A DNA stretch of 14,800 nt, taken from NCBI GenBank assembly GCA_937872125.1, contig CALMNY010000060.1:1-14800 (forward strand), read 5' to 3'. Positions 7,633 to 14,800 of this stretch are shown piece after piece. How positions within the stretch are numbered: position 1 is the first letter of the stretch; every line of letters begins with the position of its first letter. The notes below the pieces were generated by a model. That model did not search any database, had not been told where the DNA came from, and saw nothing but the letters and a program-made list of their open reading frames with translations. Made by a program: the position numbers and the translations under genes. This stretch comes from an uncultured Candidatus Competibacteraceae bacterium. GTDB taxonomy: Bacteria > Pseudomonadota > Gammaproteobacteria > Competibacterales > Competibacteraceae.

Positions 7633-8904
7633 TTAACGGACCCGGTGCAATTCCTGCCCCAACATCTCACGCGTGATCAAGACTACCCCCTGCTCAGTGC
7701 GATAAAAACGTCGGGCATCTTCTTCAGGGTTTTCACCGACTACTGTACCTGGTGGAATGATGCAACCCCGATCAATGATGACTTTGCTTAAATGGCAATA
7801 GCGCCCGATATCTACTTCCGGTAATACGACTGCATCCCGTAATTGCACGAAAGAGTGTACTTGTACCTGTGGGAAAAGTAGTGAATGATTTACGTAACCA
7901 CCTGAAATTATACAGCCATCGGCTACCATGGAATCTACCGCCATACCTCGCCGCCCATCATCGTCGAATACAAACTTGGCGGGTGGTAACTGTTCTTGAT
8001 AAGTCCAGATTGGCCAGTGCTCATCATATAAATTTAACTCTGGATCTACGCCGATTAGCTCCATATTTGATGTCCAAAACGCATCTACAGTGCCTACATC
8101 GCGCCAATAGCTTTGCGTCTTGGTTTGTACATCACGAAACGGGTAAATGATCACCCGATGTCTATCTAACAGGCGCGGCAGTAGATCCTTGCCAAAATCA
8201 TGGCTGGAATCCGGATTTTCAGCATCTTCGATTAATTGCTCGTATAAAAACCGTGTGTTGAAGGCGTAAATTCCCATCGAGGCGAGCGCCACATTATCCC
8301 GGCCCTGTAAAACTTCTGGGACTTGAGGTTTTTCTACGAAGCGAATCACCTCGCCACGTTCATTCGTCGTCAGTACCCCAAACTCGTGCGCCCGTTCGCG
8401 CGGCACCTCAATGCTGCCAATCGTTAAATCCGCTTTGCTCTCTACGTGGAGCGCCAGCATCGGTCCGTAGTCCATTTTATAGATGTGATCCCCGGCTAAA
8501 ATGAGCACAAATTCGGGGGCATGGTTACGAATGATGTCCAAATTTTGGTAAACTGCATCAGCGGTTCCTTTGTACCATGAAGTTTCGTCAATCCGTTGCT
8601 GAGCAGGTAAAAGCTCCACAAACTCGCCGAATTCGCCCCGCAGGAAACCCCAGCCTCTCTGGATATGCTGGATCAGGGAGTGCGCCTTATACTGGGTTAG
8701 AACGCAGACCCGCCGAATACCTGAATTGATACAGTTTGATAACGGGAAATCAATAATTCGATATTTGCCTCCAAAGGGGGTAGCCGGTTTGGCGCGCCAT
8801 AAAGTAAGCTGTTTAAGACGACTGCCTCTTCCTCCTGCCAATATCAGAGCAAGAGTCTCTCGGGTCAGGCGGCTAACAAAACGTGAGGTGATAGCGGCGC
8901 TCAT
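7633..8904 (-). CDS. glgC: Glucose-1-phosphate adenylyltransferase (ADP-glucose pyrophosphorylase) GlgC
   Basis: A complete 423-residue protein, the usual bacterial GlgC length. It converts glucose-1-phosphate and ATP to ADP-glucose and pyrophosphate, the committed and regulated step of glycogen synthesis. The nucleotidyltransferase signature LALILAGGRGSRLKQLT is at 18-34, followed by WRAKPATPFGGKYRIIDFPL (36-55). K39 corresponds to the enteric lysine involved in fructose-1,6-bisphosphate activation. WYKGTADAVYQN has Y111, LAGDHIYKMD has catalytic D139, and FVEKP has K192, the glucose-1-phosphate-binding lysine. The C-terminal part (about 310-423) has the spaced hydrophobic pattern of a left-handed beta-helix. 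A GAGAGGA ribosome site lies nine bases before the ATG. It heads the operon glgC-malQ-thiM and is divergent from glgB. Confidence 0.97.
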   Translation of the reverse strand: MSAAITSRFVSRLTRETLALILAGGRGSRLKQLTLWRAKPATPFGGKYRIIDFPLSNCINSGIRRVCVLTQYKAHSLIQHIQRGWGFLRGEFGEFVELLPAQQRIDETSWYKGTADAVYQNLDIIRNHAPEFVLILAGDHIYKMDYGPMLALHVESKADLTIGSIEVPRERAHEFGVLTTNERGEVIRFVEKPQVPEVLQGRDNVALASMGIYAFNTRFLYEQLIEDAENPDSSHDFGKDLLPRLLDRHRVIIYPFRDVQTKTQSYWRDVGTVDAFWTSNMELIGVDPELNLYDEHWPIWTYQEQLPPAKFVFDDDGRRGMAVDSMVADGCIISGGYVNHSLLFPQVQVHSFVQLRDAVVLPEVDIGRYCHLSKVIIDRGCIIPPGTVVGENPEEDARRFYRTEQGVVLITREMLGQELHRVR

Positions 8905-8920
8905 ACTCGGTATTCCTCTC

Positions 8921-8929
8921 TGCTATAAT
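8921..8929 (+). promoter_or_regulatory. Candidate extended -10 promoter toward glgB
   Basis: TGCTATAAT matches the extended -10 pattern TGnTATAAT on the plus strand. The -35 region at the normal spacing (about 8901-8906) is poor, as is tolerated with an extended -10. It would give glgB a leader of about 240 bases. Read on the other strand, the same bases (TATTATA) could instead serve as a -10 for glgC, which starts at 8904. Unproven. Confidence 0.35.
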
Positions 8930-8972
8930 AGTTCAGTTTTCAAGCTGGAAGGCCCTGGCAGTGGGGTAATTT

Positions 8973-9002
8973 GTCGCTTTTAGTATACTAACCATTAGCG
9001 AC
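8973..9002. promoter_or_regulatory. Nested palindrome in the glgC-glgB divergent spacer, candidate operator
   Basis: TTAGTATACTAA at 8980-8991 is a perfect 12-base palindrome. It is flanked by a second inverted pair, GTCGCT (8973-8978) and AGCGAC (8997-9002). It lies about 70 bases upstream of the glgC start and about 190 bases upstream of glgB, a suitable place for a dimeric regulator of both glycogen transcription units. The symmetry is seen; the operator role is inferred. The rest of the spacer (to 9177) is AT-rich, with a small GGTTAACC palindrome at 9140-9147. Confidence 0.45.
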
Positions 9003-9177
9003 GAGCGGCTATCTGAGACTGTATCATAGTTAATTTTAAATAGGTTTTTTCTTCTTGTAGCGTAGTCTTGGTTTAAAAACAAAAATAAGACGAGTGAATA
9101 TATTATTATACGTACTTGACGACTTTCTTGATGATTAACGGTTAACCCTGGAATTGCGACGCTTTACTGGAAACCGA

Positions 9178-11337
9178 ATGTTGACTGATGCCAATCTGTT
9201 ATCCTTGGGCATGCACCCTGATCCATTCGCGGTGCTTGGTCGCCATGTTTATAGTAATTACCTAATAATAAGAGCATTTTTGCCTGGTGCCCAACAGGTT
9301 CGATTGGTTGATATTGATCAGCCGTTGCAGCGACTGGCGGATAGTGATCTTTTCGAGTGGCGCGGTGCTGTTGAAACCTTTCCCGTGCATTATCGTTTGG
9401 CTTGGACGGATGCTGCTGACCACAGGTGGGTTGCCTATGATCCTTATAGCTTTCCCCCTCAAATTAGCCTTTATGATTTGCACTTGTTTAATGAAGGTCG
9501 TCACCTGCATGCTTATCGGGTTTTAGGGGCGCACCCGCGAGTAGTAGATGACATTGCGGGAGTGTTATTCGCTGTTTGGGCGCCAAACGCTGCTCAAGTT
9601 AGCATAATAGGTGATTTTAACCAATGGAATCCTTTGCGTCATCCTCTGCGCCGGCGTGGGGGTATTTGGGAACTGTTTGTTCCCGGAGTAAGTGCCGGAG
9701 CGCGCTACCAGTTTGAGATTCGGGTTCGGGAAACTGGTGAAAGGCTGCACAAAAGTGATCCTTATGGTCGTGGATTTGAGCGGCGTCCTGCCCATGCTTC
9801 CCTGGTTGTAAAAAATACTTCCTACTTGTGGCGTGATGAAGCTTGGATGGCGCACCGCCGATGTCACCATTGGGCTCAAGCCCCGTTAGCAGTCTACGAG
9901 GTCCACTTGGGTTCTTGGCAACGGGGTGAGCACGGCGACTATTTGAGCTATGAGGAATTAGCGCATCGCTTGGTAGCTTATGTCAGTTCGCTGGGCTTTA
10001 CTCACATTGAATTGATGCCGATTACCGAACATCCGCTGGACGCATCTTGGGGCTATCAGACAACTGGCTATTTCGCTCCAACCAGTCGCTATGGCGATTT
10101 GTATGCTTTTTGTAAGTTCATAGATTATTGTCATCAGGCGGGCATTGGTGTTATTCTGGATTGGGTGCCAGGCCATTTTCCCAAGGATGCGCATGGTTTA
10201 ACCCGGTTTGATGGTACTTATCTTTATGAACATGAAGATCCTGATCGCCGCGAACAACGGGGTTGGGGTACCTTGGCATTTAACTATGGTCGAAATCAAG
10301 TAAAAAATTTTCTTTTGGCTAGCGCTTACTTCTGGTTAGAAGAATGTCATTTGGATGGCCTGCGAGTGGATGCTGTTGCATCCATGTTGTACTTAGACTA
10401 TGACCGTGAGTCTGGTGAGTGGGCGCCTAATCCATTTGGTGGTAATGAAAATCTGGAGGCGGTTACTTTTTTGCGGGAACTTAACGAGGTAATTCACCGC
10501 CGCTGTCCAGGTGTTTTAATGATTGCTGAAGAATCTACTGCTTGGCCATTAGTAACCCGCCCCTCTTGGAAAGGTGGTTTGGGATTTAGTATGAAGTGGA
10601 ATATGGGGTGGATGCATGATACTTTGCAATATCTGGCATGTAACCCAGACCTGCGTCGTTACCATCATGAGCTACTGACGTTTGGGTTATTATATGCTTT
10701 TACTGAAAATTTTATGCTTCCTTTGTCTCATGATGAAGTTGTTCATGGTAAAGGAGCTCTTATTTCCAGGATGCCTGGAGATTGTTATCAGCGTTTTGCA
10801 AATCTGCGCTTGCTTTATTTTTATATGTGGACCTACCCAGGTAAGAAATTTTTGTTTATGGGTAACGAATTAGCACAGGAGCGCGAATGGGATTATGCTG
10901 GAGCTTTAGATTGGGATTTATTAGGAAAACCAGAATATAGAGGCATACAGTTTCTGATTCGTGACTTGAATAGCTTTTATCAATCCACGGCAAGTCTATA
11001 TGATTTGGATTTTGTTCAGGGAGGCTTCGAATGGCTTAATTGTAATGATGCTGATCGATCTATTATAGTCTATTTGCGTCGTGGTAGCCACAGCGATCCT
11101 GTTTTGGTAATACTAAATTTTTCAGATGTAGAGCAATCCAATTATAGATTGGGTGTACCGTTTCCGGGCCTTTATCGGGAGCTTATAAATTCTGACTCTA
11201 AGATTTATGGTGGCAGTGGTGTATCAAATGGTGATAGATATGCTGATTTGATTCCGCATTTAGGATATCCTTATTCTTTAGAGTTAAACTTACCACCATT
11301 AAGTGGTTTGGCGTTAGCTGCTTTTAGAGCAGATTGA
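9178..11337 (+). CDS. glgB: 1,4-alpha-glucan branching enzyme GlgB
   Basis: A complete GH13 branching enzyme of 719 residues from the ATG at 9178; E. coli GlgB has 728. It cuts alpha-1,4 glucan chains and rejoins them as alpha-1,6 branches in glycogen. In order: an N-terminal domain beginning near HPDPFAVLGRH, a CBM48 domain (about 127-215, with VLFAVWAPNAAQVSIIGDFN), and the catalytic barrel with VYEVHLGSWQ, the nucleophile segment GLRVDAVASMLYLDY (D398), the acid/base MIAEEST (E451) and LPLSHDEVVHGK (D519), then an all-beta C-terminal domain. A TTG at 9154 could add eight residues, but it has no ribosome site at proper spacing, so the ATG is preferred, though its own site (GGA, six bases) is weak. 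Codon use becomes clearly AT-richer toward the 3' end. No terminator is evident before cysB. Confidence 0.96.
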   Translation: MLTDANLLSLGMHPDPFAVLGRHVYSNYLIIRAFLPGAQQVRLVDIDQPLQRLADSDLFEWRGAVETFPVHYRLAWTDAADHRWVAYDPYSFPPQISLYDLHLFNEGRHLHAYRVLGAHPRVVDDIAGVLFAVWAPNAAQVSIIGDFNQWNPLRHPLRRRGGIWELFVPGVSAGARYQFEIRVRETGERLHKSDPYGRGFERRPAHASLVVKNTSYLWRDEAWMAHRRCHHWAQAPLAVYEVHLGSWQRGEHGDYLSYEELAHRLVAYVSSLGFTHIELMPITEHPLDASWGYQTTGYFAPTSRYGDLYAFCKFIDYCHQAGIGVILDWVPGHFPKDAHGLTRFDGTYLYEHEDPDRREQRGWGTLAFNYGRNQVKNFLLASAYFWLEECHLDGLRVDAVASMLYLDYDRESGEWAPNPFGGNENLEAVTFLRELNEVIHRRCPGVLMIAEESTAWPLVTRPSWKGGLGFSMKWNMGWMHDTLQYLACNPDLRRYHHELLTFGLLYAFTENFMLPLSHDEVVHGKGALISRMPGDCYQRFANLRLLYFYMWTYPGKKFLFMGNELAQEREWDYAGALDWDLLGKPEYRGIQFLIRDLNSFYQSTASLYDLDFVQGGFEWLNCNDADRSIIVYLRRGSHSDPVLVILNFSDVEQSNYRLGVPFPGLYRELINSDSKIYGGSGVSNGDRYADLIPHLGYPYSLELNLPPLSGLALAAFRAD

Positions 11338-11434
11338 TAAGAATATTTGAATTTTTTTAAAGAAGCTTTTTTTGCATCAGTTGGATTTTTCCAGTCTTGA
11401 CTGCTACTGAATTTGGTTCTCGGATCAGTCTTGT

Positions 11435-11438
11435 GGAG
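11435..11438 (+). promoter_or_regulatory. Shine-Dalgarno site that sets the cysB GTG start
   Basis: GGAG lies six bases before the GTG at 11445. This start makes the protein begin MKLQQLRYL, as in known CysB proteins, rather than at the TTG at 11397. Confidence 0.8.
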
Positions 11439-11444
11439 TTTACC

Positions 11445-12419
11445 GTGAAGTTGCAGCAATTGCGTTATCTTACTGCTATTGTTCGTAATAATTTAAATAT
11501 TTCTTCTGCTGCTGAGAGCCTTTATACTTCGCAGCCTGGTATTAGCAAACAGTTGAGGCTACTGGAAGAAGAGTTGGGCGTTGAGTTATTTAACCGTAAT
11601 GGCAAACACCTTACAGATATAACTCCAATTGGCCGGCAGATTATAGCCAGAGCCGAGAAAATTCTGCATGAAGTTAATAATATTCAGATATTGGCTGAGG
11701 AATATCGAGACGACCGGCGTGGCAGCTTATCAATTGCTACAACTCATACTCAGGCTCGTTATGCACTTCCGCCGGTGATAAGGACTTTTCGGGAGCGCTA
11801 CCCAGCCGTAACTTTACAGGTCCATCAAGGATCTCCGGCACAGATTGCTGAGTTGGTGCAGTCTGGATCAGTGGATTTCGCTATTGCTACCGAATCCCTG
11901 GAACTATTTGAAGATTTGATAATGATGCCCTGTTATATTTGGTATCGCTGTATTTTAGTGCCATGTGGTCACCCTTTAGTAAATCTGGAATACTTAACTT
12001 TGCACGATATTGTTCAGTATCCGCTGGTCACTTATGTTTTTGGTTTCACAGGAAAATCACAATTAGATGAGGCATTTCGTAATGCACAATTGAAGCCGAT
12101 GGTTGCATTTACTGCGACAGATGCAGATATTATTAAAACTTATGTACGTTTAGGAATGGGGGTTGGTATTGTTGCTCGAATGGCCTATGATCCGGTGCAT
12201 GATAAAGACTTGGTTCAACTGGATGCCAGTTATCTATTTGCAGCAAATATAACCAAGATAGGTTTTCGGCGTGGAACATTTCTGAGGTGCTATATGTATG
12301 ATTTTATGGAATTGTTTGCCCCTCATTTAACCCGGGAGCGGGTGCGGCTAATGGAACGATCTCAGACTCCTGAAGAAGTGGAAAAATTGTTTGACAAAGT
12401 AACTTTACCGGTCTTTTAG
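11445..12419 (+). CDS. cysB: LysR-type regulator CysB (sulfur assimilation)
   Basis: From the GTG at 11445 the protein has 324 residues, the same as enteric CysB, and begins MKLQQLRYL. CysB is a tetrameric LysR-type activator of sulfate uptake and cysteine biosynthesis, induced by N-acetylserine. The helix-turn-helix covers about 18-45 (NISSAAESLYTSQPGISKQL). The effector-domain segment ATTHTQARYALP (99-109) and YVFGFTGKSQLD (197-208) match the family; T100, T102, Q103, T149 and T202 fall at the positions known to bind sulfate/inducer in Klebsiella CysB. ATDADIIKTYVRLGMGVGIV and the C-terminal RERV/LP segments also fit. It follows glgB by 107 bases, with no obvious functional link, and precedes the Tus-like gene by 44 bases. 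Base composition is AT-rich like its neighbours. Confidence 0.95.
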   Translation: MKLQQLRYLTAIVRNNLNISSAAESLYTSQPGISKQLRLLEEELGVELFNRNGKHLTDITPIGRQIIARAEKILHEVNNIQILAEEYRDDRRGSLSIATTHTQARYALPPVIRTFRERYPAVTLQVHQGSPAQIAELVQSGSVDFAIATESLELFEDLIMMPCYIWYRCILVPCGHPLVNLEYLTLHDIVQYPLVTYVFGFTGKSQLDEAFRNAQLKPMVAFTATDADIIKTYVRLGMGVGIVARMAYDPVHDKDLVQLDASYLFAANITKIGFRRGTFLRCYMYDFMELFAPHLTRERVRLMERSQTPEEVEKLFDKVTLPVF

Positions 12420-12451
12420 CATTTTTGTACATCACTTTTAACGAACCAGTT

Positions 12452-12455
12452 AGGG
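12452..12455 (+). promoter_or_regulatory. Shine-Dalgarno site that sets the Tus-like gene start
   Basis: AGGG lies eight bases before the GTG at 12464. The alternative TTG at 12425 has no such site and would add 13 residues that do not extend the similarity to Tus. Confidence 0.6.
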
Positions 12456-12463
12456 AAAAATCA

Positions 12464-13360
12464 GTGCAAAGTTTTTCAGCTATTGCACGAATTAACTTGT
12501 TAGCCTGTTTTGAAGCTTTACTTGCGCAGATTGATGCTCTTTGCATTGCAGTTCGCCGAGACAGCGCTTTACCAACTTGGGTATCGCGTACTGAGGCCGA
12601 ACTGATAGAGAATCTGGATATGCGATCTAAGGCTATTCAGATTTATCGAGCGCTTTGGTATGAGGACAGCCAGGACGGTCGGGAAACAGTAACCTGTCCC
12701 GGTATCGTTGGCGTCAGCCCGGCTACTTTGGTTGTTGCTCATGCCTGTAATACTGCCAAAGACGAGTTCAAGAATGCAGTATTGGCATTAAAAGCACTCA
12801 GCCGAACTGAAGTTCGTGGCCTGATGGATGATTTGCATCGAAGGTGGGATACAGTAGCGATAGCAATGCGACGTATGGGCGCGGCCCGGTTGAATTTGAA
12901 GCAGGCTTATCGGCATGTTCCTTTTTTAGAGCGGCGTCCGCTGAAGATCGGTTTTACTTGGTCAAAACAGGGAAGAGTTATTCAGCGCACCAGTGTCGCT
13001 GCTGCTCGTTGTCTTTTGGAACAGCGAGTAGAGACTCCACAGACTCGCTTGGAGTTACAGAGGTTATTGGAAATTGATAAAAATGAACCTTTGGCGCGGG
13101 TTCGCAGAGTCTGCCCGCACTTGCGCGCCAATATTGTTTTTCCTGAGCCTGAGCATGGCCATCAGGTATTGCGCAGATTGATGCAGGCTCCTATACCGAT
13201 TCTGGTGCCGCTACAGTATGGAGAACGGCTGCCCGAGTTTGTAGCAGTAACACCGGATCCTCCGGTGAGTCTTCGTTTACGGCGGGCGGATGTGCGAATT
13301 GAGGATGAGCCTTTTTTACCGTCGGTTCAGTTATATCGGTATCGTAGTTCTTATCGTTAA
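12464..13360 (+). CDS. tus: Tus-like replication terminus site-binding protein
   Basis: From the GTG at 12464 the protein has 298 residues; E. coli Tus has 309. Tus binds Ter sites and blocks the replicative helicase from one side, trapping forks in the terminus. Aligned from memory with E. coli Tus, similarity runs along the whole length: PG(I/V) at 79-81 (95-97 in E. coli); N96, K99, F102 and V106 at the same spacing as N118, K121, F124 and V128; AYR at 148-150 (155-157); LKIGFTWSKQ against LRFGWANK; PLARV at 209-213 against PIARV; APIPILVPLQYG against CPTPLIALINRD; and an EPFLPSVQLYRY tail against LIIPRLHLYV. The lock residues F140 and H144 of E. coli Tus do not appear to be kept, though the alignment there is uncertain. 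The protein is rich in arginine, fitting DNA binding. It could be a divergent relative with changed specificity. Confidence 0.75.
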   Translation: MQSFSAIARINLLACFEALLAQIDALCIAVRRDSALPTWVSRTEAELIENLDMRSKAIQIYRALWYEDSQDGRETVTCPGIVGVSPATLVVAHACNTAKDEFKNAVLALKALSRTEVRGLMDDLHRRWDTVAIAMRRMGAARLNLKQAYRHVPFLERRPLKIGFTWSKQGRVIQRTSVAAARCLLEQRVETPQTRLELQRLLEIDKNEPLARVRRVCPHLRANIVFPEPEHGHQVLRRLMQAPIPILVPLQYGERLPEFVAVTPDPPVSLRLRRADVRIEDEPFLPSVQLYRYRSSYR

Positions 13361-13379
13361 ATAAGTTTTTAGATGATGG

Positions 13380-13385
13380 TATAAA
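13380..13385 (+). promoter_or_regulatory. Possible -10 element upstream of glgX
   Basis: TATAAA lies in the AT-rich 107-base gap between the Tus-like gene and glgX. At 17-base spacing the -35 (13357-13362, TTAAAT) matches poorly. The return to GC-rich coding sequence in glgX, with its own strong ribosome site, makes an independent promoter here plausible but unproven. Confidence 0.25.
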
Positions 13386-13467
13386 AAAGTAAATGAAATA
13401 GCCTGAAATTATTTGAATTCAAAAATCCTCCTACTCATAACAAAATATCCCCACCAGGAGATTCCCC

Positions 13468-14748
13468 ATGTCCGCTCGCGCTCGCGTATGGCCAGGTCAT
13501 CCATATCCTCTCGGCGCTGCCTGGGATGGCAAAGGGGTTAATTTTGCTTTGTTTTCTGCTCATGCCGAGAAAGTTGAGCTATGCCTGTTCGATTCCTCGG
13601 GCCAGCGCGAAATTGAACGCCTGGCTCTGGCGGAGAATACGGATCAGGTCTGGCATGGTTATGTGCCTGGATTATGGCCTGGCGCCTTGTATGGCTACCG
13701 CGTATCGGGACCTTATGAACCGCAGATTGGCCACCGCTTTAACCATCACAAACTACTGCTTGACCCTTACGCCAAGCAGTTTTATGGCACGCTGCACTTG
13801 CGCGATGAGCACTGCGGCTATCAGGTAGGCCATCATGACGCCGATCTGTCTTTTGATACCCGCGATAATGCCCGCGACATGCTCAAATGCGTAGTGGTAG
13901 ATACTCGCTTCAACTGGGAAAACGATCGCTCCCCTGAAATCCCCTGGTCGCAGACCATCATCTACGAAACTCATGTTCGCGGATTCACCATTCGCCATGA
14001 GGGCGTCCCCCATCATCTTCGCGGCACTTTCGCCGGCTTGGCGCATCCCGAAGTTATTAAGTATCTTCAGTCCCTGGGTATTAGCGCGGTGGAGCTAATG
14101 CCAGTTCATGCATTCGTAGACGACCGCTTTTTGACTGATCGTGGTTTGCGGAATTACTGGGGTTATAACACGTTATGCTTTTTCGCCCCGGAGCCGCGTT
14201 ATCTGAGTGGCGGTGACTTGGTCGAGTTCAAGACCATGATCAAACGACTGCACGACGCCGGCATTGAGGTGCTGCTTGACGTAGTCTATAACCACACTGC
14301 TGAGGGCGACCAGATGGGACCAACCCTCAGTTTCAAGGGCATTGACAACGCTTCCTATTACCGGCTTCAGCCTCACGACCGCCGCTACTACATTAATGAC
14401 ACAGGCTGTGGCAACACCCTGAACCTGATGCATCCACGGGTATTGCAGATGGTGATGGACAGTCTGCGCTACTGGGTTAATGAAATGCACGTGGATGGTT
14501 TTCGCTTTGACTTGGCGGTAACGCTGGGTCGTGAGGAATACGGTTATGATCGCGCTGGCGGTTTTTTTGACGCCATCCGTCAGGATCCCGCCATGTCACG
14601 GGTCAAGATCATCGCCGAGCCATGGGACATCGGTCCCGGCGGATATCAGCTTGGCGGTTTCCCGTCCGGGACCGCCGAGTGGAACGACCGCTTCCGCGAT
14701 ACGGTGCGTCGGATTTGGCGCGGCGACGACGGCATGTTGGCCAAGTGA
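13468..14748 (+). CDS. glgX: Glycogen debranching enzyme GlgX, C-terminally truncated
   Basis: GlgX hydrolyses alpha-1,6 branches of limit dextrin during glycogen breakdown. The start is secure: ATG at 13468 with AGGAG seven bases upstream. The N-terminal CBM48 domain (about 8-130, beginning GHPYPLGAAWDGKGVNFALF) leads into a GH13 barrel with IIYETHVRGFT (164-174), LLDVVYNHTAEG (269-280), the nucleophile segment DGFRFDLA (D348) and the acid/base segment IAEPWD (E384). The frame then meets TGA after FRDTVRRIWRGDDGMLAK, at residue 426, whereas E. coli GlgX has 657 residues. The third catalytic aspartate (HDGFTL segment), the rest of the barrel and the C-terminal domain are missing. None of the three frames after the stop continues GlgX for the last 52 bases, so this looks like an insertion or rearrangement breakpoint rather than a frameshift. 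The product is probably inactive. Confidence 0.88.
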   Translation: MSARARVWPGHPYPLGAAWDGKGVNFALFSAHAEKVELCLFDSSGQREIERLALAENTDQVWHGYVPGLWPGALYGYRVSGPYEPQIGHRFNHHKLLLDPYAKQFYGTLHLRDEHCGYQVGHHDADLSFDTRDNARDMLKCVVVDTRFNWENDRSPEIPWSQTIIYETHVRGFTIRHEGVPHHLRGTFAGLAHPEVIKYLQSLGISAVELMPVHAFVDDRFLTDRGLRNYWGYNTLCFFAPEPRYLSGGDLVEFKTMIKRLHDAGIEVLLDVVYNHTAEGDQMGPTLSFKGIDNASYYRLQPHDRRYYINDTGCGNTLNLMHPRVLQMVMDSLRYWVNEMHVDGFRFDLAVTLGREEYGYDRAGGFFDAIRQDPAMSRVKIIAEPWDIGPGGYQLGGFPSGTAEWNDRFRDTVRRIWRGDDGMLAK

Positions 14749-14800
14749 TCCCCTAACCTGCTTGCGTTATTCTGTGTTCCAGGTAGTATCTCTCCTTACA

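Noticed and set aside
9154..9177. TTG start for glgB at 9154
   Set aside because: The only purine-rich motif is directly against the TTG, too close to act as a ribosome site; the ATG at 9178 is preferred.
10384..10391. ATGTTGTA on the plus strand, matching the core of the E. coli Ter consensus
   Set aside because: It lies in the conserved catalytic coding segment of glgB (codons for Met-Leu-Tyr) and the following bases do not match the rest of the Ter consensus, including the critical C. Chance match.
11353..11377. T-rich stretch after glgB as an intrinsic terminator
   Set aside because: Only a weak AAAG/CTTT stem can be drawn before the T-run, with no GC-rich hairpin; not enough to call.
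14749..14800. Possible insertion-sequence end after the glgX stop
   Set aside because: Only 52 bases remain and I could not recognise a terminal inverted repeat or transposase coding; kept as a breakpoint hypothesis, not annotated as a mobile element.

Overview
The window reads as a chromosomal segment of a gammaproteobacterium. The main support is a CysB that matches the enteric protein in length (324 codons) and in its sulfate/inducer-pocket residues, a proteobacterial gltBD pair, an enteric-type GlgC and GlgB, and a gene that resembles the replication-terminus protein Tus. The wealth of glycogen genes would suit a glycogen-accumulating lineage such as the Competibacteraceae, but that placement is inference only. 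No rRNA, tRNA, CRISPR array or complete mobile element was seen.

Layout. Positions 1-1735 (+): the end of gltB (glutamate synthase large subunit), then gltD, three bases apart. Positions 1736-1822: a tandem heptamer repeat and a hairpin. Positions 1823-2299 (+): a small Uma2-family nuclease-like gene with a changed acidic position. Positions 2326-3045 (-): an exported protein of unknown function, divergent from a CHASE2 adenylate cyclase at 3189-5159 (+). Positions 5273-8904 (-): an apparent operon read in the order glgC, malQ, thiM. A roughly 270-base AT-rich divergent spacer with a 12-base perfect palindrome separates it from glgB (9178-11337, +), followed by cysB (11445-12419), a Tus-like gene (12464-13360) and glgX (13468-14748). 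GlgX stops after 426 codons, before its third catalytic residue.

How the genes work together. GlgC makes ADP-glucose, GlgB introduces branches, GlgX removes them during breakdown, and MalQ recycles the short maltodextrins released. Together they cover most of a glycogen cycle; glycogen synthase and phosphorylase are not in the window. GltBD assimilates ammonia into glutamate, CysB would control sulfur assimilation, and ThiM salvages the thiazole part of thiamine. The membrane cyclase and the exported protein may form a sensing pair.

Most interesting points: (1) a Tus-like protein outside the usual enteric setting, which may mark this as a terminus-proximal region; (2) the abrupt end of glgX, which looks like a breakpoint; (3) a strong fall in GC content from glgB through cysB and the Tus-like gene; (4) thiM placed at the end of a glycogen operon; (5) the palindrome between glgC and glgB.
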